NCBI GenBank assembly: GCA_029863305.1
Contig: JAOTVR010000013.1
Span: forward strand, 1 to 61,079
Length of the DNA stretch: 61,079 nt
Direction of reading: 5' to 3'
Source: Gammaproteobacteria bacterium
GTDB taxonomy: Bacteria > Pseudomonadota > Gammaproteobacteria > Steroidobacterales > Woeseiaceae
How positions within the stretch are numbered: position 1 is the first letter of the stretch; every line of letters starts with the position of its first letter. Under the pieces are notes generated by a model, which was not told the DNA's origin, ran no database searches, and was given only the letters and a program-made list of their open reading frames with translations. Shown here one piece after another: positions 50,927 to 61,079 of the stretch. The translations under genes were made by a program, and so were the position numbers.

Positions 50927-52759
50927 TTATTCGACGTAATCTTGCCGTTGGGCGCGTTCGATCAGGCCGATAGCGCTGAAAAAGCGGCCATTGCGGACGA
51001 CGCCGACGATATTCAGTGTGTCCCGAATATCAGCCAGCGGGTCACCCGCAACGAGCACTATATCCGCCGTCGCGCCCGTTGCAATACGCCCGGCCTGCAG
51101 GCCGAGTCCAAGTGCTTTTGCCGCGTTGATTCCGGCCGATTGCAGCACGTGTTCCTGGTTCAGGCCCGCTTCTGCCAGCGCGCGAAACTCGGCGTGCAAC
51201 GCAATGCCCGGTGGCAGACCGTTCGGCGCGCTGGCGAGCACGATCGATGACGATTGTGCCGCGAGCCGCGGGGCTTCGGTGAAGCGGCGAATTGCTGTCG
51301 GATAGCCCCTGAGGAGACTCGCCTGACGCGACCTCAACAGCGACGGCAAGCCTTCTGTTGCGGCATCAGCCAGACCCGACAGAATTGTCGCGGGAGCAGA
51401 GCTGGCCCCGAGCCTGGCGTCCTCGTAGCGAATGCCGCGTGGCGATGCCGGCAGCGATTCGGCCCCCAGCACAACCGTCGCCACCGACTCGAGATCAAGC
51501 TGCCATGATTTGCCCAGAACTCGCGGTCCGGGCATTTCCTTGCCGGACCAACGCTGATTCAGCTGTTCGGCGTTGTCGCTATCCACGACGATTGTCGTCA
51601 CTCCCAGCGTCAGCAGCAGGGGGCCCAGCGACTCGTGCACGTCCGCTGGCAGCGACGCGTGGCCATCGATGAATCCGGGCAAGGCTGTCAGGTCACCCAT
51701 GTCGATCACGATCGCCCCGGGTCGCTCACGCCGCTCTTCGACGGCGGAAATGCGACTGCCGTCTATAACGATGTCGAGATTCTCGCGGTAGCCGCCACCA
51801 ACGCCATCGAAAAGACGTGCGGTGCGGATGACGAGACGGCCGGTCGGTTCGGCCGCAACGGTCAGTTCGCGTTGTCGCACGGCGGCCGATTCCCGCTCCG
51901 CTACATGCTGCATGGTCGCTCGAAACGGAACATTGGCCGACGACCAGGAATTGAAGTGGCGAGTGCGGATCGTGCCGTTGGCGGCATACAACAGCTGCTG
52001 TCGGTCCTGCCACGTGACCGGTGCAACAAAGAAGTCTTCCCCTGTGATAAACGGTCGTATCAGTGGCGGCTCCGACAATATGGCCATATCGATCGACACA
52101 CCCTCGTCGTGATGCCGCAAAAACGTGATCAGACTGCCGTCCGGCCGCCACGACGGTGCTGACAGGCGCGTCGATGATGTCTCCAGCAGCTGGTCAGGCT
52201 GGCCACGGCGTCGCAGCATCAATGACCAGCGGCCGGCGTGGCGATTGATGTAGACAAGGTCTTGCCCGTCCGATGACCAGGCCGGTTCGGTCTCGTCACC
52301 GGGAAGGTCGCTGATGCGCCAGGTCAGTCTCGTCGGAATATCCAATTCCCACAGGTCGAAACCACTTTGCCGGCGATCGGAGGCGTACACAATTCGCTGA
52401 CCGTCGGGGTGAAATGACGGATGGTGATCGAGATAGTGTCCGTCACTGATATTCGTTGCGAGACCTTCGTCGAATCGGTATAGCCACAACTGCTGCTGGT
52501 TACCAGTCCGCGCCTGAAAAACGATTGCTTCGGAGTCCGGTGACCAGCGAGGCCTGCGCGCCTGCAATGGTCCGTCGACGATCGCGAGCGCCTCGCCTCC
52601 GGAAGACGGCAACAGCCAGATCTTTCCGAGCAGGTCGAATGCCAGCTGACCGTCTTTTGCAACGTCGACGGAAAAGTTGGTGCCCTGGGTCAGGGTGATC
52701 TGCGCGCTGCCGACGGCAGGGACGAGCAACGATAATGCGACGAGCAGGACTCTCGGCAT
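50927..52759 (-). CDS. Exported TolB/WD40-like and amidohydrolase-like protein, probably inactive
   Basis: This 610-residue protein has a signal peptide (1-19, GSA/QI), TolB-type beta-propeller repeats (about 25-280; for example PRWSPDSEAIVFQA, PSFHPDGQRIVYASDR, PAWSSDGQDLVY), and an amidohydrolase-like domain from about 305. The metal-binding HxH of the family is GFIDGHAS here, so the second His is lost, and the later His/Asp ligands are not visible. Active relatives are about 1,000 residues. The C-terminus keeps ATADIVLVAGDPL. It may be a binding protein or a decaying gene. Confidence 0.8.
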   Translation of the reverse strand: MPRVLLVALSLLVPAVGSAQITLTQGTNFSVDVAKDGQLAFDLLGKIWLLPSSGGEALAIVDGPLQARRPRWSPDSEAIVFQARTGNQQQLWLYRFDEGLATNISDGHYLDHHPSFHPDGQRIVYASDRRQSGFDLWELDIPTRLTWRISDLPGDETEPAWSSDGQDLVYINRHAGRWSLMLRRRGQPDQLLETSSTRLSAPSWRPDGSLITFLRHHDEGVSIDMAILSEPPLIRPFITGEDFFVAPVTWQDRQQLLYAANGTIRTRHFNSWSSANVPFRATMQHVAERESAAVRQRELTVAAEPTGRLVIRTARLFDGVGGGYRENLDIVIDGSRISAVEERRERPGAIVIDMGDLTALPGFIDGHASLPADVHESLGPLLLTLGVTTIVVDSDNAEQLNQRWSGKEMPGPRVLGKSWQLDLESVATVVLGAESLPASPRGIRYEDARLGASSAPATILSGLADAATEGLPSLLRSRQASLLRGYPTAIRRFTEAPRLAAQSSSIVLASAPNGLPPGIALHAEFRALAEAGLNQEHVLQSAGINAAKALGLGLQAGRIATGATADIVLVAGDPLADIRDTLNIVGVVRNGRFFSAIGLIERAQRQDYVE

Positions 52760-52945
52760 TCAGCGACCCACACCTACAGTTCGCAGCTCACCGTTTTCAG
52801 CCTCGATCGATATCTGCATGGGCTGGCAGCAAACCTGACAATCCTCGACATAGGATTGCGGGCCTGCAGAGGGGTCGACGACGATCGTTATCGACTCGCC
52901 ACAGAATGGGCAGTCAATACGGCGCTCGGGTAGCCATGTGCTCAT
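52760..52945 (-). CDS. CPXCG-motif cysteine-rich small protein
   Basis: This 61-residue protein has CPFCG (12-16) and CQVCC (36-40), the paired cysteine motifs of the CPXCG family, which probably bind zinc or another metal. Function is unknown. Its stop is directly before the ATG of the downstream amidohydrolase-like gene and its start is 15 bases after pdxH, indicating a shared transcript. Confidence 0.85.
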   Translation of the reverse strand: MSTWLPERRIDCPFCGESITIVVDPSAGPQSYVEDCQVCCQPMQISIEAENGELRTVGVGR

Positions 52946-52960
52946 CGGTACGGATTTTGC

Positions 52961-53659
52961 TCAGGGTTGCAGGCGAGTACCGGACCACTCGCCAACCGTG
53001 AACGAGTCGCCGTCGCCACGGACCAGGGAACGCTCCCAGCGGGCACGGTCATGAATGCGGTCGGCGCCCTCGATCCAGAGTTCGATGCGGCGTGGCCAGA
53101 CACGAATACCACCCCAATGAGGCGGGCGCGGCATGACAGGACGATCCGCGACTGCTATCGACTTCCAGTTCTTCGCTGCGCCGACGCCGAGTTGCATCGC
53201 ACGTTTCCCGACCTGAGCGATGAGTGCAGCCCGTGACTCGATCGGGGCGCTTTGATCCGACCCCCATGCGCCGAGCTGACTGGCCCAGTCACGACTCGCG
53301 AAATAGGCGTCGCTTTCTGCAGCAGGAGACCGAACAGTCTCACCCTCCATGCGCACCTGGCGGCCGAACGCATCCCAGTGAAAGACCAGCCCGATCCGGT
53401 TGTTGTTGTTCAGGTGGCTGACCTTGTCTGACTTGTAGTTCGTATAAAAAACGACGTAGCCCGGATCGATGACGAACCGCTTGCAAAGAACGGCGCGCCC
53501 CGCGGGCTGCCCGTTTTGGTCCACAGTTGCCGCAACCATCGTGTGCGGGTTGCGCTGCACCTGCTTCTCAAAAGCCTCGTCCAGCCAGGCTTTCGCCCAA
53601 CGCATTGGATCAGATGGCAGCTCCTTCGGGAGCTTCGTCGCTAAACAAGGGTCGTCCAC
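52961..53659 (-). CDS. pdxH: Pyridoxine/pyridoxamine 5'-phosphate oxidase
   Basis: PdxH makes PLP using FMN and oxygen. The 232-residue product has MVAATVDQNGQPAGRAVLCK, VFYTNYKSDKVSHL, NRIGLVFHW, RQVRMEGETVR and the final RIELWIEGADRIHDR, all conserved. GTG 53659 is chosen: GGAGG stands five bases upstream and this start ends the overlap with the GGT-like gene that the longer frame would need. Confidence 0.93.
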   Translation of the reverse strand: MDDPCLATKLPKELPSDPMRWAKAWLDEAFEKQVQRNPHTMVAATVDQNGQPAGRAVLCKRFVIDPGYVVFYTNYKSDKVSHLNNNNRIGLVFHWDAFGRQVRMEGETVRSPAAESDAYFASRDWASQLGAWGSDQSAPIESRAALIAQVGKRAMQLGVGAAKNWKSIAVADRPVMPRPPHWGGIRVWPRRIELWIEGADRIHDRARWERSLVRGDGDSFTVGEWSGTRLQP

Positions 53660-53687
53660 GCTAACCTCCGATTCGTCTGCAGCGGCA

Positions 53688-55214
53688 TCAGGCACCGCAA
53701 ATGGCGATGCCACCTTCGCGCCGCGGATCTGATGCGACCTGAAATCCGCTGTCGCTGTCAACAAGTGTCGCACCAATTCCGCCGAAGTACATATTCAGGT
53801 CGGATGAGACGGTGACGGGGAGGTCGACCTCGGGTAGTGCAAGCCCCGGCTCGGCCATCAGACGTTCTGCTTCCCCGCTGGTATCGACATGCACTCTGGG
53901 ATGGGCGATCGCGTCCTCAAGAGACATTTCCATTTGCAGGATGTTGACGAAGAACTGATGCAGCGCGGTCGTGATTCGATCAGCCCCCGGCGATCCGGCG
54001 GCGAGAACCCTGCCTTTGCGGCGCGCGATACTCGGTGCCATGTTGGACGGCAGGCGCTCGCCCGGAGGGTCTGCCGCAAGGCCACGCCGGTTGAGTTCGA
54101 GTTCGCCGAGACAATTGTTGAGCCACAGACCGGTGCCGCCCGGCATTTCGCCGGAGCCGTACCCGGATGACGCGGTCACCGCGCAGCCAACGCCGTTCTC
54201 GTCGACAGCCGATGTATGCACGGTTGAGGCGGATGTCCATTGACTGAGCAGTTGCCCGCTGGCGGCCCGTGCCAGCAACTCCGCGGCTTCCGCGCCGACA
54301 TCATCGGCAAGATCGAGACGACGCTTGCGATAGCCCAGGGCTGCACGCTGCACGTGGATGAGGCGCGCAAGCGCGTCGCTGGTCCATCGGTCATACGGCA
54401 GATCGGCACAAGCGAGCAACATCGCCGCGAGCATCGTTCCGCCAACCGCCGGGACTGGATTGCTGGCGATGGTCCATGCGCCGATGTCGACTGTAAGAGA
54501 CGGTCGCTCGATAGCCGAGTATTCCTTCAGGTCCTGCATGGTCAGGGAGCCACCGCCGTCTCGGACATGGCCGCTTATTGACCGGGCGAGCTCGCCCTCG
54601 TAAAAGAGCCTCGCGCCTTCTTCTGCAATTCCGGACAACGTATCAGCGAGATGTGGCACGACGATCAGGCTACCCACGTCGCGCAGCGACCGATCGGCAT
54701 GGTGCAACGCGAAGAATCCATCGTCGCTGCGAGCGAAGATCTGCTCACCGGCAAGTCCCAGATAGTAGTGACAGGCGGACGATAACGGGAAGCCGTTGCG
54801 GGTTGCGGCGATGACGGGATCAAACAGGTCCTGCCAGCGCGCATTACCGAACAGTTGCCACGCACGATCAATGGCGGCCAGTGTTCCGGGCACAGCGACC
54901 GATCCTGGGCCGGCGAGTGTCCTGATGCCTCCACCATAGTCCAGCGCCACGCCGGGTGCGGCGTGGCCACGTTCAGCGCGAGGCAGGCCGCGGCCGGGTA
55001 TGGCGACATTGCCGTCAATGGTCACGGGATCTTCGCCCGGTTCCCAGACCGTAACGAACGCGCTGCCGCCGAGGGCGCAGACTCCGGGCTCCGTGTTAAT
55101 CGTGAACAACGCGGCCGCGAGCGCGCAATCGACGGCATTGCCGCCGCGGCGTGCGACTTCGTTCGCCCCATCGGCGGCGAGTTGAGACGTTGTTGCGACG
55201 GCGACCTTGGTCAT
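53688..55214 (-). CDS. Gamma-glutamyltranspeptidase-like Ntn hydrolase, without signal peptide
   Basis: This 508-residue GGT-family protein has the family start ATTSQLAADGANEVARRGGNAVDCALA, the GPGSVAVPG motif, the conserved GGT pocket GGTMLAAM, and the autoprocessing/catalytic Thr in ASTVHTSAVDENG. No signal peptide is present, unlike periplasmic Ggt, so it should act in the cytosol, where related enzymes handle oxamate or cephalosporin-like amides. Neighbouring adhC uses glutathione, so a glutathione link is possible but unproven. Confidence 0.85.
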   Translation of the reverse strand: MTKVAVATTSQLAADGANEVARRGGNAVDCALAAALFTINTEPGVCALGGSAFVTVWEPGEDPVTIDGNVAIPGRGLPRAERGHAAPGVALDYGGGIRTLAGPGSVAVPGTLAAIDRAWQLFGNARWQDLFDPVIAATRNGFPLSSACHYYLGLAGEQIFARSDDGFFALHHADRSLRDVGSLIVVPHLADTLSGIAEEGARLFYEGELARSISGHVRDGGGSLTMQDLKEYSAIERPSLTVDIGAWTIASNPVPAVGGTMLAAMLLACADLPYDRWTSDALARLIHVQRAALGYRKRRLDLADDVGAEAAELLARAASGQLLSQWTSASTVHTSAVDENGVGCAVTASSGYGSGEMPGGTGLWLNNCLGELELNRRGLAADPPGERLPSNMAPSIARRKGRVLAAGSPGADRITTALHQFFVNILQMEMSLEDAIAHPRVHVDTSGEAERLMAEPGLALPEVDLPVTVSSDLNMYFGGIGATLVDSDSGFQVASDPRREGGIAICGA

Positions 55215-55244
55215 GGCTGCGGCCTGTCGCGCTGCAAGCGACTA

Positions 55245-56477
<1,233 letters not shown>

Positions 56478-56508
56478 TCATGTCTTGCGGACGCAACAGA
56501 CCACAGCA

Positions 56509-57594
56509 ATGAACCTTGACGACCTGCGAAACGACCTCTCCGCCATAGACCGGCAGCTTGTCGACCTGATCGCCGAACGCCAGCGCATCGTGGGCGAGAT
56601 CGGTCGCAACAAACAGACCTCCGGCAAAGGTACGAGAGACTATGCCCGTGAAAAGGACGTGCTCGATATGGGACGTGCCCAGGCGCTGGAGCTGGGCCTC
56701 GACCCGGATCTCGCCGAGAATGTACTGCGCATGCTGATTCGCTCATCACTTGCCAGCCAGGAACGTGACCGTGTTATAGCCGAAGGCAGGGGCGATGGCC
56801 GCAGCGCGCTGGTCATCGGCGGCGCAGGCAAGATGGGTGGCTGGTTTGTCGATTTCTTCGCGTCGCAGGGTTTTGCCACGACCGTCGCGGACCCCGGAGT
56901 CGAGGATGCTGCCGGCCGGTTTGCGAATTGGACGGACGCCGGGGTCGATTACGATGTCATCGTCGTTGCCGCACCTCTTGCCGTTTCGGGAAGGATTCTC
57001 GCGCAGCTCGCTGTGCTCAAGCCGCAAGGACTTGTATTCGATATCGGCTCATTGAAAACGCCGCTCATCGATGGGCTGCAAGAGCTGCACAATGCCGGTT
57101 GTCGCGTCACGTCCCTGCACCCGATGTTCGGTCCGGATACACGTTTGCTGTCAGGGCATCACCTCATCTTCTGCAATGTGGGATCGGCGCAGGCGACGCA
57201 GGACGCCAAGGAGCTGTTCAGCTCGACGATGGTAGAGCAGATCGACATGGGACTGGATGATCATGATCGGCTTATTGCCTATGTGCTGGGGCTTTCACAT
57301 GCACTGAACATAGCGTTCTTTACAGCATTGGCCGACAGCGGCGAGGCCGCGCCAAAACTCGCTCGAATGTCGTCCACGACCTTTGACGCACAATTGCTCG
57401 TGTCGGCTGCTGTTGCACAGGATAATCCGCACCTGTACTTCGAAATTCAAAACCTGAACAGGTTTGGTCTGAGGCCGCTGGATGCGCTTTGCGAAGCATC
57501 CAACCGGATTCGCGACGTCGTGGCCGGCGGTGACGAGGACGGATTTGTCGAGCTGATGGAGAAGGGCAGGCAATATATGGCGCTGCGCAGTTGA
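56509..57594 (+). CDS. tyrA: Bifunctional chorismate mutase/prephenate dehydrogenase TyrA
   Basis: TyrA makes 4-hydroxyphenylpyruvate for tyrosine. The 361-residue fusion has an AroQ chorismate mutase (1-about 90, LRNDLSAIDRQLVDLIAERQ...) and a prephenate dehydrogenase with VIGGAGKMGGWF, VVAAPLAVSG and HPMFGPDT. The ATG at 56509 is preferred over the TTG at 56485. This T-protein architecture is the gammaproteobacterial form. It is divergent from the adhC gene. Confidence 0.95.
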   Translation: MNLDDLRNDLSAIDRQLVDLIAERQRIVGEIGRNKQTSGKGTRDYAREKDVLDMGRAQALELGLDPDLAENVLRMLIRSSLASQERDRVIAEGRGDGRSALVIGGAGKMGGWFVDFFASQGFATTVADPGVEDAAGRFANWTDAGVDYDVIVVAAPLAVSGRILAQLAVLKPQGLVFDIGSLKTPLIDGLQELHNAGCRVTSLHPMFGPDTRLLSGHHLIFCNVGSAQATQDAKELFSSTMVEQIDMGLDDHDRLIAYVLGLSHALNIAFFTALADSGEAAPKLARMSSTTFDAQLLVSAAVAQDNPHLYFEIQNLNRFGLRPLDALCEASNRIRDVVAGGDEDGFVELMEKGRQYMALRS

Positions 57595-57675
57595 TCGAAA
57601 CCGGGCGCCATTCGAGCGACGTGGCGCGTTGTTTCTGGTAAAAGAATCAGCATCCGTCAGAGGGACGCCACGCGC

Positions 57676-58776
57676 ATGCAAACCGCAGATGATCTCACCG
57701 CCAGGCTGGAGGCGGCAGAACGTCAGCTCGAGGAACTGACGGCAGCGGTTGCGCATAACGACGAAAAGATGCGCCGTACCCAGCAGCGAGAGCTGCGGCT
57801 GCTGCAGGCGGAAGATCTCGAAACGCTGCTGCACGAACTTCTCGATGGTCTGCGCGTGAGTTACGGTCTCGAACAAGTCAGTATCGTGTTCTGCGACCCC
57901 GACCATGATGTCCGGCATTTGCTGCTGGCCGCCGGTACACCGGCCGAGAGCTTCCACGGTTTGTTAATGGTCGAGTCGCTGACCGGGCTGGCGCCGCAAT
58001 ACGTGGCGCTTCGCAAGCCATGGCTCGGTTTGTTTGCGGCCTGCGATCACCAGCTGATGTTTCCGCAGTCGTCCGGTCTTGGCAGCGTGGCGATGATCCC
58101 GCTTACACGCAGAAAAGAACTGATAGGCAGCATCAATCTCGGCAGTGCGGATCCCGGGCGATTTACGCGCGAGCATGCCGCGGACTTTCTGGCGCACCTC
58201 GGCGTCATTGCATCGTATTGTGTCGATAATACCGTCAACCGTGCGCGCCTGTTGCGCAGTGGCTTCACCGACGTGCTGACAGGCTGGCACAATCGCCGCT
58301 ACCTGCTGGTTCGTCTCAATGAAGAGCTGGCAAGAGCGCGTCGCGATGGCAGCCACCTCGTCTGTTTGATGCTCGATGTCGATCATTTCAAACGTGTCAA
58401 CGATAGCTGGGGTCATGCGGCAGGCGACGCGGTCTTGCGGGAGCTCGCAAATCGCATCGATACTCAGGTGCGGGCCAGCGACGTGGCCGCACGTTACGGT
58501 GGCGAAGAATTCGTCGTTTTGCTGCCCGACACCGACAAAGCGTCCGGGATTCTGCTTGCGGAACGTATTCGTCGCGCGATCTCGGTAACAGAGTACCGAT
58601 TGCCAAATGGCCAGTCGGTGGCCATTACAGCATCGATCGGTATCGCCGGTACCACGCCCGAACCCGACACAGAGGATCTCAAGACTGCCGGCGATTCGCT
58701 GATCGCCCGGGCTGATGTCGCGCTGTATCGCGCCAAATCGAATGGTCGGGATCAGATCGCCGTTGACGAGCACTGA
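57676..58776 (+). CDS. DUF484/GAF-like diguanylate cyclase
   Basis: This 366-residue protein has an N-terminal coiled coil (8-55), a GAF/DUF484-like domain (55-190), and a C-terminal GGDEF domain with the active motif GGEEF (275-279) and an inhibitory I-site RxxD (R266-D269) five residues before it. It should make cyclic di-GMP and be feedback-inhibited by it. There are no TM helices. In a genome with type IV pili, c-di-GMP could affect surface behaviour, but no direct link is visible. Confidence 0.93.
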   Translation: MQTADDLTARLEAAERQLEELTAAVAHNDEKMRRTQQRELRLLQAEDLETLLHELLDGLRVSYGLEQVSIVFCDPDHDVRHLLLAAGTPAESFHGLLMVESLTGLAPQYVALRKPWLGLFAACDHQLMFPQSSGLGSVAMIPLTRRKELIGSINLGSADPGRFTREHAADFLAHLGVIASYCVDNTVNRARLLRSGFTDVLTGWHNRRYLLVRLNEELARARRDGSHLVCLMLDVDHFKRVNDSWGHAAGDAVLRELANRIDTQVRASDVAARYGGEEFVVLLPDTDKASGILLAERIRRAISVTEYRLPNGQSVAITASIGIAGTTPEPDTEDLKTAGDSLIARADVALYRAKSNGRDQIAVDEH

Positions 58777-58778
58777 GG

Positions 58779-59717
58779 ATGGCCAGATTCAGCCTGCCTG
58801 GCGCCATCGCTGCAATGTCGCTGCTGCTCGTGGCGTGCGAGGAGCCTGCCGAAGACAAGCCGGACGGCGAGCGTAGGGAACCGGTGGTCGTGTACGCCGC
58901 CTTCGAAGACGACGCGCGGCTGCAGGGACTGTTTGCGCGGTTTACCGAAGAAACCGGCACGTTTGTTATTGTTCGCCGAGGCGCTCCGCAGGATATCGTG
59001 ACCGATCTGATGGAAAACCGGGTCTCACCGCCCGCCGACATGCTGATGACGAATTCGGTCGTCGATATCTGGCGTGCGGCGGAGGAGGGCGCGTTGCGGC
59101 CGATAGCGTCGGAGATCGTGGCAAACAGGTCACCGGGATGGTCACGCGATGCCGATGGTCTGTGGGCCGGCATTGGTTTTCGCCGCGCTGTAATCGTGTA
59201 TGACGAGGCGACCGTCAGCGTCGACGAATCGCTGGATTACGCGTCGCTGCAACAGCCACGCTTTGGCGGAAAGCTGTGTTTGTCGTCGTCGGGCAATGCG
59301 ATCAACCGAACAGTTATCGCCATGCTGATCGATGCACTGGGCGTGCGGCCAGCCGAGCTTGTCGTACGTGGCTGGATGAAGAATCTGGCAATGCCGGTAT
59401 TCGATTCCGAGCACCAGGTCGTGCAGGCCGTCGAGTCCGGAGCATGTGGCATCGGCATCGTGTCGAGTTCTGTTGCGGCCACATCGAATCTTTCCGTGCA
59501 TTCGCCGTCATCCCCGTTTGTTGACGTGGATGGCATCGGTATAGGCCGGCACGCGCGCAATCCGGACGGTGCATCGGCACTGCTGAACTGGTTGTTCGAT
59601 GAGCTGCCGGAGGCTCACTTCGAGGCCATTGATGAGGCTGACCAAAGGAACGTCAGTCTGGTAGCGTGGTATCAGGAAGATGCCATCAGGCTCGCTGAGC
59701 GCGCGCATTATCGCTGA
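58779..59717 (+). CDS. Extracellular solute-binding lipoprotein (iron(III)/FbpA-like fold)
   Basis: This 312-residue protein has a lipobox ending at C20 (LLVAC) and a periplasmic-binding fold like Fe3+ or polyamine-type ABC binding proteins: VVVYAAFEDDARLQGLFARF, PPADMLMTNSV, GIGFRRAVIVYDE, CGIGIVSSS. The dityrosine iron site of FbpA is not obvious. No permease or ATPase gene is adjacent, so it is an orphan. It starts two bases after the diguanylate cyclase stop. Confidence 0.8.
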   Translation: MARFSLPGAIAAMSLLLVACEEPAEDKPDGERREPVVVYAAFEDDARLQGLFARFTEETGTFVIVRRGAPQDIVTDLMENRVSPPADMLMTNSVVDIWRAAEEGALRPIASEIVANRSPGWSRDADGLWAGIGFRRAVIVYDEATVSVDESLDYASLQQPRFGGKLCLSSSGNAINRTVIAMLIDALGVRPAELVVRGWMKNLAMPVFDSEHQVVQAVESGACGIGIVSSSVAATSNLSVHSPSSPFVDVDGIGIGRHARNPDGASALLNWLFDELPEAHFEAIDEADQRNVSLVAWYQEDAIRLAERAHYR

Positions 59718-59753
59718 TCAATATGACTGTTTCGAAACTCAGACCACGGCGTT

Positions 59754-60143
59754 GTGAAGGACTGTAATCAGTGCGGTAAGTGCTGCATTCACTATGCCGA
59801 CGGCGGTCTGTCGGCCTCCGCCAGCGAGATAGAAGAGTGGGAAACTTACCGGCCGGACATTGCCAGCTATGTCGGCGCTGGCGAGATCTGGATAAGTCCG
59901 GTCACCGGCAAGCCCATGCAGCGATGCCCCTGGCTGCGAAAACTACCCGGACAAAACAAGTACACCTGTCGAATCTATGACGACCGTCCGGAAGACTGCA
60001 GGCACTATCCCGTCGATATCGATCAAATGCTGCGGGACGACTGCGAAATGCTTGAACCACGGGATCTCAATAACCCGAGACAGGCGCAAAGGGATCTGGA
60101 TGAGCTTATGGCTGATAGCAGGCCGCCGATGAGTAAGAAATAA
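59754..60143 (+). CDS. YkgJ-family cysteine cluster protein
   Basis: This 129-residue protein has CNQCGKCC (4-11) at the N-terminus, the typical CxxCxxCC cluster, with further cysteines in RCPWL, YTCRIYDDRPEDCRHYP. The family (CxxCxxCC, UPF0153) probably binds zinc or an iron-sulfur cluster. GTG 59754 is the only fitting start. Function unknown. Confidence 0.87.
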   Translation: MKDCNQCGKCCIHYADGGLSASASEIEEWETYRPDIASYVGAGEIWISPVTGKPMQRCPWLRKLPGQNKYTCRIYDDRPEDCRHYPVDIDQMLRDDCEMLEPRDLNNPRQAQRDLDELMADSRPPMSKK

Positions 60144-60354
60144 GCGGCGAAAGGCTAGCGCGATCGACCGGGCAGTCGACTGGTTTCGTCCTGTTCGTCT
60201 GCAGCGAGTGGGGTCGGGCGCCTCTGACCGTTTCCCGCCGTTCATTTCACATGATTTTCAGCGATTTGAACGACGGTTATCGGTGTGAAAGCAGCCATTC
60301 GGGTAATATCGAGGAAAAGGCCTGCAATTGACCGAATGCCGACGGGGAAGTCCT
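60144..60354. other. Gap upstream of the last methyltransferase gene
   Basis: No gene or clear promoter is visible. The stretch TTGAACGACGGTTATCGG is a possible but weak promoter region. Confidence 0.3.
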
Positions 60355-61014
60355 ATGCCAGACGCGCAGATCGAGAAGCACAGGGTTGCAGATATTTATC
60401 AGAAGATCGCCCCGTCCTATGACCTTTGGGCCCGGTTGACGGAAAGCAGAGCGAGGGATCGCTGCCTGGAATTGGCAGCCATCCAGAACGGTGAGGACGT
60501 GCTGGAGGTTGCGGTAGGAACGGGCCTTGCATTCGAGCGGATACTGGCAGCCAATCCATCGGGTCGAAACGAAGGTATCGACCTTACCGAGGCGATGCTG
60601 ATCCGCGCTGAAAGAAAAGCAGCCAAATCGGGGTCGAGCAACTATCGCCTCAGGGTTGGCGACGCCTACGATCTGGATTTTTCCGACAATAGCTTCGACG
60701 TTCTGATCAACAACTACATGTTCGATTTATTGCCACAACGAGATTTCCTCGCCGTGCTCGGGGAGTTCAAGAGAGTACTCCGTCCCGGCGGGCGCTTGGC
60801 AATGGTCAACATGACAAACGCAGAGCGTTGGTACAACGGCATCTGGGAACGCATTTACCGATTGAATCCCGCGTTGCTCGGTGGTTGTCGAGGTGTGTCG
60901 CTTCTGCCGGAGTTGGATACGTGTGGTTTCCGGCAGATCAGGCGAGAGTATATGAGTCAGTTGACCTTTCCGTCAGAGATACTCGTTGGAATAGCCGCAT
61001 CATCCGCGATGTAA
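60355..61014 (+). CDS. UbiE-like class I SAM methyltransferase
   Basis: This 219-residue cytosolic methyltransferase has YQKIAPSYDLW at the start, SAM motif VLEVAVGTGLAFE, GIDLTEAML, and LRPGGRLAMVNM. The IAPSYD start and overall pattern are like UbiE/COQ5 and phosphatidylethanolamine or arsenite methyltransferases; the substrate is uncertain. ATG 60355 follows GGGGAAG at good spacing. Confidence 0.85.
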   Translation: MPDAQIEKHRVADIYQKIAPSYDLWARLTESRARDRCLELAAIQNGEDVLEVAVGTGLAFERILAANPSGRNEGIDLTEAMLIRAERKAAKSGSSNYRLRVGDAYDLDFSDNSFDVLINNYMFDLLPQRDFLAVLGEFKRVLRPGGRLAMVNMTNAERWYNGIWERIYRLNPALLGGCRGVSLLPELDTCGFRQIRREYMSQLTFPSEILVGIAASSAM

Positions 61015-61079
61015 TGCCTGCACGACGCCACTTGGGTGGAGATTATCCCAGTTGACGCGATCCCCGGCTGCGGCTCATC

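Overview
The window is a gapless stretch of a moderately GC-rich chromosome from a gammaproteobacterium outside the Enterobacterales. The evidence is lipid A/Kdo genes (kdkA and an lpxL-type acyltransferase), an AmpD-AmpE pair, PilT/PilU, a Chp chemosensory cluster, and a gene order that largely matches the Pseudomonas aeruginosa PA0388-PA0415 region. Gene content would suit an environmental lineage such as Woeseiaceae, Steroidobacterales or Chromatiales, but the genus cannot be fixed from sequence alone. No rRNA, tRNA, insertion sequence, prophage or CRISPR array was recognised.

Layout. 1-8.3 kb: the end of glnE, a zf-CHCC protein, Kdo kinase, a lipid A acyltransferase, an exported AspA/AstE-type deacylase, an MltD-like lytic transglycosylase, an L,D-transpeptidase and PpnN. 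8.3-16.9 kb: small uncharacterised genes behind a CRP-type promoter, htpG with its own heat-shock promoter, msrB, an FKBP lipoprotein, an OmpA-family protein, a membrane coiled-coil/HhH protein, rocD, an alpha/beta hydrolase and an HU-family protein.

17-38.3 kb is a twitching-motility super-locus. yggS-proC-yggT and a DUF4426 lipoprotein lie on the minus strand. Divergent from them are three tandem PilT-family ATPases (pilT, pilU and an extra paralogue). Next comes a minus-strand block gshB-tonB3-yqgE-ruvX-pyrB-pyrK-like, then pilG-pilH-pilI-pilJ-chpA-chpC on the plus strand, and a major-type pilin facing them. Compared with Pseudomonas, pilK, chpB, metX/metW and the pyrC-like gene are absent, while a third ATPase, a PyrK-like reductase and pilA are added. 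Surface signals would pass from PilJ through PilI/ChpC to ChpA and then to PilG/PilH, which tune extension and retraction of a PilA fibre.

38.3-47.1 kb: an SDR, rsmE, ampD-ampE, and a dispersed cobalamin uptake set (btuF, a PduO-type adenosyltransferase, btuB behind a cobalamin riboswitch, and a BtuD-like ATPase) with no BtuC permease in the window. 47.1-61 kb: a lipid-anchored amidase, an exported SAM methyltransferase, a zinc-peptidase-like protein, a tight five-gene minus-strand run (adhC, GGT-like, pdxH, CPXCG protein, degenerate TolB/amidohydrolase), then tyrA, a GAF-GGDEF diguanylate cyclase, a solute-binding lipoprotein, a YkgJ-type protein and a methyltransferase.

The most unusual signal is non-coding. 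At 50424-50654 (minus strand) a textbook sigma-54 -24/-12 promoter is followed by about 200 nt with no convincing ORF. That stretch holds a 5' hairpin, an 8-bp long-range stem enclosing several A-rich AAYAAYAA-type motifs, and a strong intrinsic terminator. It looks like a sigma-54-dependent small RNA, possibly a CrcZ-like Hfq decoy.
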